The notes: generated by a model not told the origin, from the sequence alone. A DNA stretch of 64,000 bases from Pedobacter cryoconitis (GCF_001590605.1 NZ_CP014504.1:5642001-5706000), one strand, 5' to 3'. Shown: positions 43,622 to 53,698, numbered from the stretch's first letter. Made by a program: numbers and translations.

Positions 43622-46417
43622 ATGGATTACCAATTTAAAGAAATAGAACAGAAGTGGCAGGGGTTTTGGGCAGCACACCAAACGTTTAAAGCAGAGGCAA
43701 CATCAGCCAAACCTAAATTTTATGTGCTTGATATGTTTCCATACCCATCGGGTGCAGGTTTACATGTTGGCCACCCACTGGGCTATATTGCCTCCGATAT
43801 ATTTTCAAGATACAAAAGATTAAAAGGTTACAATGTTTTACATCCGATGGGATATGATTCATTTGGTTTACCTGCTGAACAATATGCAATACAAACAGGT
43901 CAGCATCCGGCGTTAACAACTGAAGCGAATATCAGTACTTACCGTCGTCAGCTGGATCAGATTGGTTTTTCTTTTGACTGGAGCCGCGAAGTACGTACCA
44001 GCGAACCTGAATATTACAAGTGGACGCAATGGGTGTTCATGCAGCTGTTCAATTCCTGGTATAACCTGGAAACAGACCGCGCCGAAGATATCAGCACTTT
44101 AATTGAAAAATTCAATGCTTCGGGCAGTGCTGATGTAAAAGCAGCAAGTGATGAGGACGTGAAAAATTTCATGCCAAGTGACTGGGCAAACATGACCGCA
44201 GAAGAAAAGCAGGAAGAATTGTTGAAATACCGTTTAACATTTTTGAAGGAAAGTACAGTAAACTGGTGCGCGGCATTAGGAACGGTACTGGCCAATGATG
44301 AAGTTAAAGATGGGTTCTCTGAACGCGGCGGTCATCCGGTAGAACAGAAAAAAATGATGCAATGGAGCATGCGTATTTCTGCTTATGCGGAACGTTTGCT
44401 GCAAGGCCTGAATACGATTGACTGGCCGGAACCGGTTAAAGAAATGCAGCGCAACTGGATTGGTAAAAGTGTAGGGGCGAGTGTCCGCTTCAAAATCGAA
44501 ACCGATGCAGCCATCAATACGGATTACATTGAAGTGTTTACCACGCGTGTGGATACGATCTTTGGTGTTTCTTATGTGGTCTTAGCTCCGGAACACGAAC
44601 TGGTCGCAGCATTGACTACACCAGCACAGGTAAGTGAGATTAAGAATTATATAGAACAGACTAAAAAGAAATCTGAGTTAGACCGTATGGCGGATACTAA
44701 AACAGTTTCTGGTGCTTTTACGGGTACTTATGTAGTGAACCCGGTAAGTGGTGAGCGTATCCAGTTATGGATTGCTGATTATGTGCTTGCTGGTTATGGA
44801 ACTGGTGCAGTAATGGGCGTGCCGAGTGGTGATCAGCGTGACTGGTTATTTGCAAAGCATTTTAATTTGCCAGTGGTTCAGATTCTTGATGCGCAAACAG
44901 CTATTGATGTACAGGCTGACAGTACTAAAGAAGGTAAATATATCAATTCTGGTTTCATCAATGGCATGACTTATACGGAAGCGGTCACTACTTTAAATAA
45001 GTGGCTGGAAGATCAGGGTGCAGGAAAAGCGAAAGTGAATTTCCGTATGCGTGATGCAATATTTGGTCGTCAGCGTTATTGGGGGGAGCCTATTCCGGTT
45101 TATTTTAAAGACGGTCTGCCTTATTTGATCAAGGAAGAGGAATTACCTTTATTGTTACCTGAAGTTAATAAGTATTTACCAACAGAAACTGGTGAGCCTC
45201 CTCTGGGCAGAGCCGAAAACTGGACTTACGAAAATCAATATCATTATGAGTTGAGCACCATGCCGGGATGGGCAGGTTCAAGCTGGTACTGGTATCGTTA
45301 TATGGATTCCAATAACGAAACTGCTTTTGCTGGTAAAGAAGCGATTGAATACTGGAAAGACGTAGATTTATATATCGGTGGTGCTGAACATGCTACGGGC
45401 CACTTGCTTTATAGCCGTTTCTGGAATAAGTTCCTGAAAGATATGGGATATGTCAAAGAAGAAGAGCCTTTCAAAAAGCTGATTAACCAGGGAATGATCC
45501 AGGGCAGGACTAATTTTGTTTACCGGGTAGCAGATGAATCGGGCAAAGGGACGCATACTTTGGTTTCTCATGGTTTGAAGAACGATTATAAAACTTCGGC
45601 ATTACGTGTCGATGTCAATATTGTAGAGAATGAAATCCTGGATATTGAAAAATTTAAGTTGTTCAGGCCTGAATTTGCCGACGCAGAATTTATTCTGGAA
45701 AATGGTAAATATATTTGTGGGGTAGAGGTAGAAAAAATGTCTAAGTCTTATTTCAATGTCGTGAATCCTGATGTACTGATTGCCAGTTATGGTGCAGATA
45801 CTTTAAGGATGTACGAAATGTTCTTAGGGCCGCTTGAACAAAGTAAACCTTGGAATACCAATGGCATTGAAGGAGTGTTTAAGTTCCTTCGTAAATTCTG
45901 GCGCTTATTTCACAATGACTCCTGGGAATTTACGGTATCGGATGCTGAACCTTCAAAAGCTGAGTTGAAGGCATTACATAAAATTATTAAAAAGGTACAA
46001 GATGATATTGAGCGTTTTTCTTTCAATACCTCAGTATCCAGTTTTATGATTGCCGTCAATGAGCTGACAGACCTTAAATGTAATAAACGCAGTATTTTAC
46101 AAGAGCTGGTTGTTGTTCTTTCTCCATATGCACCGCATATTACGGAAGAATTATGGGCATTGTTAGGGAATACAGAAAGTTTGTCTTATACTGCTTATCC
46201 TGAATTCAATCCGGCACATTTAGTAGAAGATGAATTTAGCTATCCGGTTTCTGTAAACGGAAAAACCAGGTTAAACTTAAACCTGAGTTTAGCGCTTGAA
46301 GCGAAGGAAATTGAAGAAATTGTATTGGCTGATGAACAGGTTCAGAAGTATCTGGAGGGTAAAACACCTAAAAAGGTAATTATCGTTAAAGGCCGTATTG
46401 TGAATATTGTGATTTAA
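43622..46417 (+). CDS. leuS: leucine--tRNA ligase
   Basis: This 931-residue class I synthetase charges tRNA-Leu. It has the HIGH-type motif (FPYPSGAGLHVGHPLGY, about residues 40-56), the CP1 editing domain (about 250-430, with TTRVDTIFGVSYVVLAPEH split), and the KMSKS loop (EKMSKSYFNV, about 710). It is about 70 residues longer than the E. coli enzyme, partly from an acidic insertion near residues 145-200, as in other Bacteroidota. Transcribed alone, with a clear terminator. Confidence 0.98.
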   Translation: MDYQFKEIEQKWQGFWAAHQTFKAEATSAKPKFYVLDMFPYPSGAGLHVGHPLGYIASDIFSRYKRLKGYNVLHPMGYDSFGLPAEQYAIQTGQHPALTTEANISTYRRQLDQIGFSFDWSREVRTSEPEYYKWTQWVFMQLFNSWYNLETDRAEDISTLIEKFNASGSADVKAASDEDVKNFMPSDWANMTAEEKQEELLKYRLTFLKESTVNWCAALGTVLANDEVKDGFSERGGHPVEQKKMMQWSMRISAYAERLLQGLNTIDWPEPVKEMQRNWIGKSVGASVRFKIETDAAINTDYIEVFTTRVDTIFGVSYVVLAPEHELVAALTTPAQVSEIKNYIEQTKKKSELDRMADTKTVSGAFTGTYVVNPVSGERIQLWIADYVLAGYGTGAVMGVPSGDQRDWLFAKHFNLPVVQILDAQTAIDVQADSTKEGKYINSGFINGMTYTEAVTTLNKWLEDQGAGKAKVNFRMRDAIFGRQRYWGEPIPVYFKDGLPYLIKEEELPLLLPEVNKYLPTETGEPPLGRAENWTYENQYHYELSTMPGWAGSSWYWYRYMDSNNETAFAGKEAIEYWKDVDLYIGGAEHATGHLLYSRFWNKFLKDMGYVKEEEPFKKLINQGMIQGRTNFVYRVADESGKGTHTLVSHGLKNDYKTSALRVDVNIVENEILDIEKFKLFRPEFADAEFILENGKYICGVEVEKMSKSYFNVVNPDVLIASYGADTLRMYEMFLGPLEQSKPWNTNGIEGVFKFLRKFWRLFHNDSWEFTVSDAEPSKAELKALHKIIKKVQDDIERFSFNTSVSSFMIAVNELTDLKCNKRSILQELVVVLSPYAPHITEELWALLGNTESLSYTAYPEFNPAHLVEDEFSYPVSVNGKTRLNLNLSLALEAKEIEEIVLADEQVQKYLEGKTPKKVIIVKGRIVNIVI

Positions 46418-46441
46418 TCCAACAGGATATATTATTTATCG

Positions 46442-46484
46442 AATGGTTATTAAGGTGTAAAAACTTTAATAACCATTTTTTTTA
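46442..46484 (+). terminator. terminator after leuS
   Basis: AATGGTTATTAA and TTAATAACCATT form a 12-bp stem with a 12-base loop, followed by a T-run of eight. Confidence 0.85.
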
Positions 46485-46556
46485 AAGAAATCTTTAATAA
46501 ATTACCGGTAAATTCCTGCTGTTCACCGGTTATAATTATAATACTGACAAAAAGAA

Positions 46557-46587
46557 TTTTAAATAGCCCGTAACAAAGTTAAATTTG
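46557..46587 (+). promoter_or_regulatory. candidate Bacteroidota-type promoter of the receptor-like gene
   Basis: TAAATTTG (46580-46587) matches TAnnTTTG exactly. TTTT (46557-46560) lies 19 bp upstream in place of the -33 TTTG. A start site near 46594 would leave a leader of about 37 bases. This is the best-spaced promoter seen in the window. Confidence 0.5.
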
Positions 46588-46630
46588 CGGCGACTAAACA
46601 ACACACACAGAATCACACGACTACTAAACT

Positions 46631-49057
46631 ATGAAAAAACTACTACTACTATTTGTCTTTCTGGGACTAATACAGCAGGTTAATGCCCAATTCACTCTTG
46701 GAGGGGGCGCACAAAAGGTCACCATAACCGGAAGGATCAGTGCTGTCATTATTGACTCTGCTACAAAACAACCTGTTGATTATGCAACGATATCCCTGGT
46801 GAAGGTTAAAGATAATAAATCGGTTAACGGTGGTGTATCTGATGCTAAGGGGAAAGTTGTATTGCAAAATGTGGCTCCTGAGCAGTATAAATTACTGATT
46901 GGTTTTATGGGCTATAAAAGTAAAACGATATTGGTGAAGACTACGCCTGAAAAGCCTGACCTGAATTTAGGGAATATTTTATTAACTGGTACGGAAAGCA
47001 ATTTGAAAGAAGTCGCTATTGTTGGTAAAACACCGATGATAGAAACTAAAATTGATAAATTGGTTTACAATGCGGAGCAGGATGTAACCACAGCAGGTGG
47101 TAACGCGGGAGATGTAATGCGTAAAGTGCCAATGGTGACTGTTGATATTGATGGAAACCCTTCTTTGCGCGGGAGTTCTGCAGTCAGGGTGCTGATTAAT
47201 GGAAAGCCTTCGGGAACGATGTCAAACAGTGTTGCTGATGCTTTGAAGATGATTCCTGCAGAAGAAATTAAAAGCGTGGAAGTGATCACAAGTCCTTCGG
47301 CAAAATATGATGCTGAGGGTGCGGGTGGAATTATTAATATTATCACCAAAAAGAAAACTGCTGAGGGGATAAATGGTAATGCTTCGTTATCAGTTGGTAC
47401 ACGCCAGAATAATGGGAATTTTAGTTTAAATGCTAAAAAGGGACGTTTAGGGATCAGTTCAAGCTTTGGTGGACAATATGCGATTCCTCAGGATACACGG
47501 GTTGTTTTAGAAAATGAGGTCTTCAGCCAGCAATCACGTATCTTTCAGGACGGGTTTAGTAAAGCAAAAAGACATGCTTATAATGGAAGTATAGGGCTGG
47601 ATTATGATATTAATGCTTATAACAGTCTTTCTACGAATATCAAATACAATGATTTTTCGAATGGTGCAAAAGGAAGTTCAAATGTGACCAGCAGTATCAT
47701 GGATACTATATTGAGGACTTATGTACGTTCTTCTGATAGCAAGAGCAGTTTGAATAACATAGACTGGAGTGCGGATTATAGAAAAACGACCAAAAAAGAA
47801 GGAGAAGAATTTACTGTTTCCGGTCAGGCAAGTTTTGGCAGGAATACAACTCAATTCAACACACGCCTGATTAATCCGGATGGATCGGCATTGGCTCCTG
47901 ATGTCAATGGTGATAACACGGGTAAAAATAATGAGTATACATTACAAACGGATTATGTCTATCCTTTTAGTAAAACAATGTCATTGGAAACCGGTGTTAA
48001 AGGAATTCTAAGAGATATAAAAAGTAAGTATCAGAGTAGCGAACAGGATTTTGATTATAAACAAAATGTTGTTGCAGCTTATGGTGTTTTAACCTTTAAA
48101 CTTGCAAAATTGCTTGATGTTAAAGGTGGTTTAAGAGCGGAATACACTGACATCAGCGGGGTTTCTGGTTCCTCACTTAATTTCAATAATAATTATACGA
48201 ATTTGTTTCCAAGTATAATCGTCTCCAGGACACTGAAGGGGAATTCTACGTTGAAACTGAGTTATAACACCAGGATGCAAAGACCAAGTTTGTCTTATCT
48301 GAATCCTTTCTTAAACAGGAGTGACCCGGAAAATCAGCAGCAGGGTAATCCGAATTTAAATCCTGAAATCAGTGATATTGTGGAGCTTGGTTATTCGACC
48401 TTCATTAAAGGATCTGTAATTAATGCTTCTATATTTTACCGTACTACTACGGACGTAATTGAGAGTCTGTACTTTCCTGATCAAAAGCTGACTACTTATG
48501 CCAACGTAGGTAAAAATAAATCTTACGGTGCCAATGTGTTTGCGACCTATAATCCATTACCTAAATGGACTTTGATGGGGAATTTTAGCTTAAATACGTA
48601 TGATTTAAGAAATTCACAGACAAATCAGAGTACTGGTGTATTTGTAAATTACTCGGTATTTGCCAGGTCTGCAATCTCTTTTAAAGGTGGATGGAATACG
48701 GAGATCTTCGGGGTGTACAATGCATCAAGAAGGACTTTTCAGGGTACTTCGGGACCAATGGCCTTTTATGGTGGTGCGTTCAAGAAAGAGATCATGAAAA
48801 AGAAAGCAACAATTGGTATCAATGTATTGAATGTCTTTTCAAGAGATCTGCATATTCATAATGAAAATACAGGAGCTGATTTTCGCCAGAATATGAATAT
48901 TTATTATCCGTTAAGATCTTTTGGGGTTAATTTTAGTTACAAGTTTGGTAAGGTTACTTTTTCTGCTCCAAAAAAGAAAAAAGGGATTTCTAATGATGAC
49001 TTGAAACAGGATGAAGGTGCTGGAGGATTAGGCGGAGGTGCCGGGCCGAAACAATAA
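46631..49057 (+). CDS. TonB-dependent-receptor-like outer membrane beta-barrel protein
   Basis: This 808-residue protein has a signal peptide (1-19, ending VNAQ), a carboxypeptidase-regulatory-like domain (about 30-115), a plug-like region (about 125-240, with GNAGDVMRKVPMVTVDIDGN and VEVITSPSAKYDAEGAGGII) and an OMP beta-barrel of the beta-brl-3 type. The C-terminus is a low-complexity tail (GAGGLGGGAGPKQ) after KKKK, unlike the usual final Phe. No SusD-like partner is next to it, so it is a stand-alone receptor of unknown ligand, perhaps for metals or peptides. Confidence 0.9.
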   Translation: MKKLLLLFVFLGLIQQVNAQFTLGGGAQKVTITGRISAVIIDSATKQPVDYATISLVKVKDNKSVNGGVSDAKGKVVLQNVAPEQYKLLIGFMGYKSKTILVKTTPEKPDLNLGNILLTGTESNLKEVAIVGKTPMIETKIDKLVYNAEQDVTTAGGNAGDVMRKVPMVTVDIDGNPSLRGSSAVRVLINGKPSGTMSNSVADALKMIPAEEIKSVEVITSPSAKYDAEGAGGIINIITKKKTAEGINGNASLSVGTRQNNGNFSLNAKKGRLGISSSFGGQYAIPQDTRVVLENEVFSQQSRIFQDGFSKAKRHAYNGSIGLDYDINAYNSLSTNIKYNDFSNGAKGSSNVTSSIMDTILRTYVRSSDSKSSLNNIDWSADYRKTTKKEGEEFTVSGQASFGRNTTQFNTRLINPDGSALAPDVNGDNTGKNNEYTLQTDYVYPFSKTMSLETGVKGILRDIKSKYQSSEQDFDYKQNVVAAYGVLTFKLAKLLDVKGGLRAEYTDISGVSGSSLNFNNNYTNLFPSIIVSRTLKGNSTLKLSYNTRMQRPSLSYLNPFLNRSDPENQQQGNPNLNPEISDIVELGYSTFIKGSVINASIFYRTTTDVIESLYFPDQKLTTYANVGKNKSYGANVFATYNPLPKWTLMGNFSLNTYDLRNSQTNQSTGVFVNYSVFARSAISFKGGWNTEIFGVYNASRRTFQGTSGPMAFYGGAFKKEIMKKKATIGINVLNVFSRDLHIHNENTGADFRQNMNIYYPLRSFGVNFSYKFGKVTFSAPKKKKGISNDDLKQDEGAGGLGGGAGPKQ

Positions 49058-49071
49058 TCCCCATTTATTAT

Positions 49072-49147
49072 AAAAGAAATAAGGTTAGCTTTTTCAATTT
49101 GTAATCCTTCAAAGATTGCGACTGAAAAAGCTAACCTTATTTCTTTT
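49072..49147. terminator. 25-bp perfect hairpin between convergent genes
   Basis: Arms at 49072-49096 and 49123-49147 pair perfectly over 25 bp (core AAGGTTAGC/GCTAACCTT) with a 26-base loop and A- and T-runs at the ends. The second arm covers the last Lys codons and stop of the minus-strand gene, so it serves both converging transcripts. Confidence 0.88.
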
Positions 49148-50768
49148 TAACCCGTTTCAGGATCATTACACTTAATGGATTAATTGGATAGCCGCTGATG
49201 TTATTTTGAAGCATGGTCACTGACTGATCATATAAAATAGGGACAATGGAGGCGTTTTCTATAACCATGTTATCCATTTTTTGATATAGTATGTAACGTT
49301 TTTTTGCATCATTCTCATAATAACTTTGTTCAAATAAGCGATCAAATTCTTTATTGAAATATCCGGTATAGTTAGGTCCATAGGGAACCCGGTTTTTGGA
49401 ATAGAAAACAGAGAGGTAATTTTCTGCATCCGGATAATCGGCAATCCAGGAACCCCTGAAGAAATTGACTTCATTCTTAGACATCAATTCTCTTAAGCTG
49501 GAACTTGGTGTAACGTCAACCTTGATTTTTATGCCCAATGCGTTTAATTCACCCTGTATAAATTCGATCAGATCTTTGTACGTTGTAGAAGTACTCAAGG
49601 TGACTTCCGGCATCCCTTTTCCATGGGGGAAGCCTGCTTCAGCCAATAACTGTGCAGCTTTTACAGGATCGTAATGGTAACCTTTTACTTTAATACTGTC
49701 AAAGCCAGGCATGCCTTTAGGTACAAAACCAGAGGTTGCAGGAGTCCCTGTGCTATTGCGCAAATATTTGATCAGCTTGGCTTTATCTATGCCATAATTA
49801 ATGGCCTGCCGTACTTTTTTAAATCTTAAAGGTGAATTTCTGACAATGGATTTTGAGGTGTCTACTAGTATCCCAACATATTCCGTACATAGATAGGCCC
49901 CTTTGATTAACTGGAATTTCCCTTTATACTTGCTGGTCATATGGCCGCTTTTGGTTAAAATATCATCACGGTAGCTTCCATCAACACTGTAAAAGAAATC
50001 GAGATCTTTTTTGATAAAGGACATGAACGCGCTTTGTTTGTCTGTGATGAACGAGACTTTAACGGCATCCAGGTAAGGAAGTTTTTTTCCTTTGTCTTTC
50101 TCCCAGTAATTTTCATTTTTCAATAGCACAAGAATTTCTTCTTCTTTCCAATATTTAAAACGGAAAGGCCCTGTGCCTATCGGATGGCTCCTGAAATCTT
50201 TTCCATAATAATCTGCTACTTCATGTGGTATAACTACACAGTATTGTGTAGTCAGGAGGTTGAGGAATGCGGGGAAGGGTTTCGTTAAATGGATAATTAA
50301 CGTAGTATCGTTGAGTGCCTGGAAGCTGTTTTTGTTTTTCACCTTGTCGCTAAAGATCCAGCCTCCGGAAGAAGCTACTTTAGGATCTGACAAACGGTTA
50401 AAGCTATAGGCAAAATCTGCAGCAACAACTTTTCTTCCTTTTCCATGGATGAAAAGGGGATCATCATGAAAATATACATCACTGCGCAGATGAAAAGTAT
50501 ACTGGAGCCCATCCGGGGCTACTTCCCAGGATTTGGCGATTGCAGGAACCGTATTTAGTGCACTGTCTGCCTGAACAAGGCCATTGAAAAGCTGGTTCAT
50601 CATCCATATTGCAGGCTGATTACGTGCAAAAGCGGGATCTAATGAAGTCAGGCTCTGGTCAAAATTCAGGTTAAAGACTTTTTTATCGTTGTCCTGTGTA
50701 CCGGAATGGCAGCTATAGAGCGTAATCAGGCATAAAGTGTAAAATATATTTTTTATAATTCGGGGCAT
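49137..50768 (-). CDS. peptide/oligosaccharide-type ABC transporter substrate-binding lipoprotein (SBP_bac_5 family)
   Basis: This 543-residue lipoprotein (signal ITLYSCHSG; Cys about residue 20) has the DppA/OppA layout: SLDPAFARNQPAIWMMNQLF near the N-terminus, the family signature KSWEVAPDGLQYTFHLRSDVYFHD (split) and a C-terminal lobe with FFRGSWIADYPDAENYL. It would bind a peptide or similar ligand in the periplasm. No ABC permease or ATPase genes are adjacent. ATG 50768 gives the lipoprotein signal; a Met nine codons upstream is possible but adds nothing. Confidence 0.9.
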   Translation of the reverse strand: MPRIIKNIFYTLCLITLYSCHSGTQDNDKKVFNLNFDQSLTSLDPAFARNQPAIWMMNQLFNGLVQADSALNTVPAIAKSWEVAPDGLQYTFHLRSDVYFHDDPLFIHGKGRKVVAADFAYSFNRLSDPKVASSGGWIFSDKVKNKNSFQALNDTTLIIHLTKPFPAFLNLLTTQYCVVIPHEVADYYGKDFRSHPIGTGPFRFKYWKEEEILVLLKNENYWEKDKGKKLPYLDAVKVSFITDKQSAFMSFIKKDLDFFYSVDGSYRDDILTKSGHMTSKYKGKFQLIKGAYLCTEYVGILVDTSKSIVRNSPLRFKKVRQAINYGIDKAKLIKYLRNSTGTPATSGFVPKGMPGFDSIKVKGYHYDPVKAAQLLAEAGFPHGKGMPEVTLSTSTTYKDLIEFIQGELNALGIKIKVDVTPSSSLRELMSKNEVNFFRGSWIADYPDAENYLSVFYSKNRVPYGPNYTGYFNKEFDRLFEQSYYENDAKKRYILYQKMDNMVIENASIVPILYDQSVTMLQNNISGYPINPLSVMILKRVKKK

Positions 50769-50813
50769 CAGATCAGGAATATTACTTTTGCACAAAGTAA
50801 TAAATTAATCGAT

Positions 50814-51269
50814 ATGTCTTTTTTAAATGCACTTATAAATAATGTTGGGGATGAAACGCTGCGCGAAGATTTGCAGGAGCGTGTGGATATTATTCTGCAT
50901 AAGATTAAATTTATGGACAAAGTGCCCGTCATATGCCTGGATACCAATAATACACCTAACCACGTTTTGAACGTGCTCCTTGAGACTGTTGGTGGCGAAG
51001 TGCTTGAAATTGTTGAGCAAGCTAAAGTACTGATCTATCATCAAACCAATACTGGTATGGGGCAATTGATGGGAATGGTACCTGCTCTTTTAGAAAAGGA
51101 GTGGCCTGCGGTAGCTTATAACCGCGTTTATCTGATGGAAGACACTTCTGCCTTTTTGAGTGATCCTGTATCCTTTGTAGAGGCTATGGAAGACATGGCA
51201 GAAATGCTTTATCCTGGTTATTTTATTTTTGGTAATGAAGGGAAAAACTGGACATCCTTCGCTGTTTAG
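50814..51269 (+). CDS. small protein of unassigned family (possibly BtuF-like half-fold)
   Basis: This 151-residue soluble protein has no signal peptide. Segments such as KVPVICLDTNNTPNHVLNVL, LLETVGGEVLEIVEQAKVLI and FVEAMEDMAEMLYPGYFIFG resemble the pattern of helical-backbone metal receptors (BtuF/FhuD-like), but only about one lobe is present. I do not recognise the family with confidence. It diverges from the ABC substrate-binding gene 45 bp upstream and its stop overlaps that of the FMN reductase gene by 4 bp. Confidence 0.55.
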   Translation: MSFLNALINNVGDETLREDLQERVDIILHKIKFMDKVPVICLDTNNTPNHVLNVLLETVGGEVLEIVEQAKVLIYHQTNTGMGQLMGMVPALLEKEWPAVAYNRVYLMEDTSAFLSDPVSFVEAMEDMAEMLYPGYFIFGNEGKNWTSFAV

Positions 51270-51787
51270 TAAGCAATAAGCTTGTCTATCTGCTGTCCCG
51301 TAAATTTTAAAGTATCTTCTTTATAGAAATTACCGTGCTCGTCCAACTCAGTTTTGATGACCGGAATATGTAAGCGCAGCGGCAGGACGTTCAGGTGCAG
51401 ATAGCTGCATACGCCGCCAAAATGATCAATTCCTCTGATATTGCCATATTTACCAGATGAAATCCCAACCAGGCAGGCTTTTTTATCATAAAAACTGTCC
51501 GGAAAGTCACAAGCATCTATCAATGTTTTCAAAACACCAGGAAAACTTCCGTTGTATTCAGGAATAATGAATACAAATTTTTCTGTTGCCGTAATTTTTT
51601 CTTGTATCTTTTTAAATTCCGGAGATCTTTTTCCGTATAAATCGGAAATGATTAATTCAGCGGGAAGATCTGTCAGACTTAGTATATTAGCCTCTTGTCC
51701 TTTTTTAGCGAGCGTGTCTCTATAATATTTTGCGACTTTCAGCGTATTGCTATCAGGTCTGTTTGTGCCGGAAATGATCGTGATCAT
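51266..51787 (-). CDS. NADPH-dependent FMN reductase-family protein
   Basis: This 173-residue flavodoxin-like protein opens with ITIISGTNRPDSNTLKVAKYY, the FMN-phosphate loop of the family, and later has FVIIPEYNGSFPGVLKTLID and KKACLVGISSGKYGNIRG. It probably reduces FMN, quinones or metal oxyanions with NAD(P)H. Catalytic residues are in the usual positions. It converges with the preceding small gene (stop codons overlap by 4 bp). Confidence 0.9.
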   Translation of the reverse strand: MITIISGTNRPDSNTLKVAKYYRDTLAKKGQEANILSLTDLPAELIISDLYGKRSPEFKKIQEKITATEKFVFIIPEYNGSFPGVLKTLIDACDFPDSFYDKKACLVGISSGKYGNIRGIDHFGGVCSYLHLNVLPLRLHIPVIKTELDEHGNFYKEDTLKFTGQQIDKLIAY

Positions 51788-51966
51788 GTAAAAATTGTTA
51801 ATAAGATGTTTAAAACAGTCTATTGTTTAACACTAATATTGTCATTTAGTTTGTATCTTAGCTAATTGTTAAAAAGCCCCTAAATGTAGGTAAAAATAGC
51901 GTTTTATACCTAAAGGATCTAATTCACAAATTCTCAGGAAATAATTGGTAATTATTAAAAAGATAA

Positions 51967-52770
51967 ATGAGTAAAATTATTGCATTGGCAAATCAGAAAG
52001 GTGGGGTAGGTAAAACAACTTCATCTATAAATTTAGCCGCCAGCCTGGCCGTATTAGAATACAAAACTTTATTAGTAGACGCAGACCCTCAGGCCAATTC
52101 AACTTCAGGAATTGGGTTTGATCCAAGAAGCATCAAAAATAGTATCTATGAATGCATCATTAATGATGTAGAACCATCTGAGGCTATTCAGAAGACGGAA
52201 ACGCCTAATCTTGACTTATTACCAGCACATATCGATCTGGTTGGGGCAGAGATTGAGATGATCAATCTGACCAACAGGGAGTATAAAATGAAAGCCGTTC
52301 TGGAGAAAATTAAAGACCAGTATGATTTTATCATTATTGATTGTTCCCCTTCACTGGGCCTGATTACAATCAATGCTTTAACCGCTGCGGATTCTGTTAT
52401 TATACCGGTTCAATGTGAATATTTCGCATTGGAAGGACTTGGTAAACTATTGAATACCATAAAAATTGTACAAAACAGGTTAAACCCTGAATTAGAGATT
52501 GAAGGTATTCTGTTAACGATGTACGATGTACGTTTACGTTTATCTAACCAGGTTGTAGAAGAAGTAAGAACGCATTTCCAGGAGCTTGTATTTGATACAA
52601 TTATACAAAGAAATACCCGTTTAAGTGAAGCACCAAGTTATGGGATTTCGGTCATCATGCATGATGCAAATTGTAAGGGAGCAATAAATTATCTGAACCT
52701 TGCCCGTGAGATTGTCCGTAAAAACGGATTGGTCAAAGAAAATCAGGGTTTGACTTCTGCAACTATTTAA
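51967..52770 (+). CDS. parA: chromosome-partitioning ATPase ParA (Soj)
   Basis: This 267-residue protein has the deviant Walker A motif KGGVGKTTSSINLAASLA (about 11-28) and the Walker B-like DFIIIDCSPSLGLI (about 118-131), both typical of chromosomal ParA. With ParB it moves replicated origins apart. It begins the parA-parB-DUF5683-dapB-lepB operon; parB follows after 10 bp. No N-terminal HTH is present, which separates it from plasmid ParA type Ia. Confidence 0.97.
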   Translation: MSKIIALANQKGGVGKTTSSINLAASLAVLEYKTLLVDADPQANSTSGIGFDPRSIKNSIYECIINDVEPSEAIQKTETPNLDLLPAHIDLVGAEIEMINLTNREYKMKAVLEKIKDQYDFIIIDCSPSLGLITINALTAADSVIIPVQCEYFALEGLGKLLNTIKIVQNRLNPELEIEGILLTMYDVRLRLSNQVVEEVRTHFQELVFDTIIQRNTRLSEAPSYGISVIMHDANCKGAINYLNLAREIVRKNGLVKENQGLTSATI

Positions 52771-52780
52771 ATATAACTTA

Positions 52781-53698
52781 ATGACATCGTTTCAGCGAAA
52801 AACAGGTTTAGGTAGAGGATTAAGTGCTCTTTTAGATGATTCGGATTCGGCTCATCCACAAAAGAATGCAATTAACCCGGTCAGTGAAACTGAACAGAAA
52901 ACGCAATCAGGTAATATTGGCAATATCAAAATCAGTGATATCGAGACCAATCCTTATCAGCCGCGTTCTGAGTTTGATCAGGTTGCATTAAATGAACTGG
53001 CTGATTCCATTAGGGTACAGGGGTTAATCCAGCCGATTACTGTCAGAAAAGCTGCAGCAGGAAATTATCAGTTAATTTCAGGAGAGAGGCGTTTAAGAGC
53101 GTCTAAACTAGCTGGGTTGACGGAGATCCCTGCCTATGTCCGGGAGGCCAATGATCAGCAGATGCTGGAAATGGCCCTGATCGAGAATATTCAGCGTGAA
53201 AATTTAAATGCAATTGAAGTTGCACTGAGCTTTCAGCGTATGCTGGAAGAATGTAACCTGAAGCAGGAGCAGTTGGGAGAGCGCGTTGGTAAAAACCGGT
53301 CAACAGTTACCAATTACCTGCGTTTGCTAAAATTACCCCCTGCAATACAGATCTCGATCCGTGATCAGAAAATCTCTATGGGACATGCACGTGCGCTGAT
53401 TAGTGTGGAAGAAACAGACAAGCAATTGTTTATCCATCAGGAAATTCTTGACAAGGGGCTTTCTGTACGTAAAGTGGAAGAACTAGTTCGCAGTATCAAT
53501 AGTCTTCAGCTGAAACCTAAAAATGCAAGACAGCCATCAGGCGTGTCTTTCGAATATCAGAAATTACAAAAAGACCTGGCTTCAAGATTTGCGACTAAAG
53601 TGAAACTTAAAGTTGGTGAGAATGGCAAGGGTGCAATTGAAATCCCCTTTGTCTCTGATGATGACCTGAGCAGAATATTAGAATTATTAGATTGGTAA
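52781..53698 (+). CDS. parB: chromosome-partitioning DNA-binding protein ParB (Spo0J)
   Basis: This 305-residue protein has the N-terminal RGLSALLDD motif that contacts ParA, the CTP-binding ParB/Srx-type domain with ETNPYQPRSEFD and ISGERRLRASKLAGL (about 55-115), a central HTH for parS binding (LKQEQLGERVGKNRSTVTNY, about 155-175) and a C-terminal dimerisation domain (about 260-305). It marks the chromosome origin region. No parS palindrome was recognised in this window. Its stop overlaps the next start (TAATG). Confidence 0.97.
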   Translation: MTSFQRKTGLGRGLSALLDDSDSAHPQKNAINPVSETEQKTQSGNIGNIKISDIETNPYQPRSEFDQVALNELADSIRVQGLIQPITVRKAAAGNYQLISGERRLRASKLAGLTEIPAYVREANDQQMLEMALIENIQRENLNAIEVALSFQRMLEECNLKQEQLGERVGKNRSTVTNYLRLLKLPPAIQISIRDQKISMGHARALISVEETDKQLFIHQEILDKGLSVRKVEELVRSINSLQLKPKNARQPSGVSFEYQKLQKDLASRFATKVKLKVGENGKGAIEIPFVSDDDLSRILELLDW

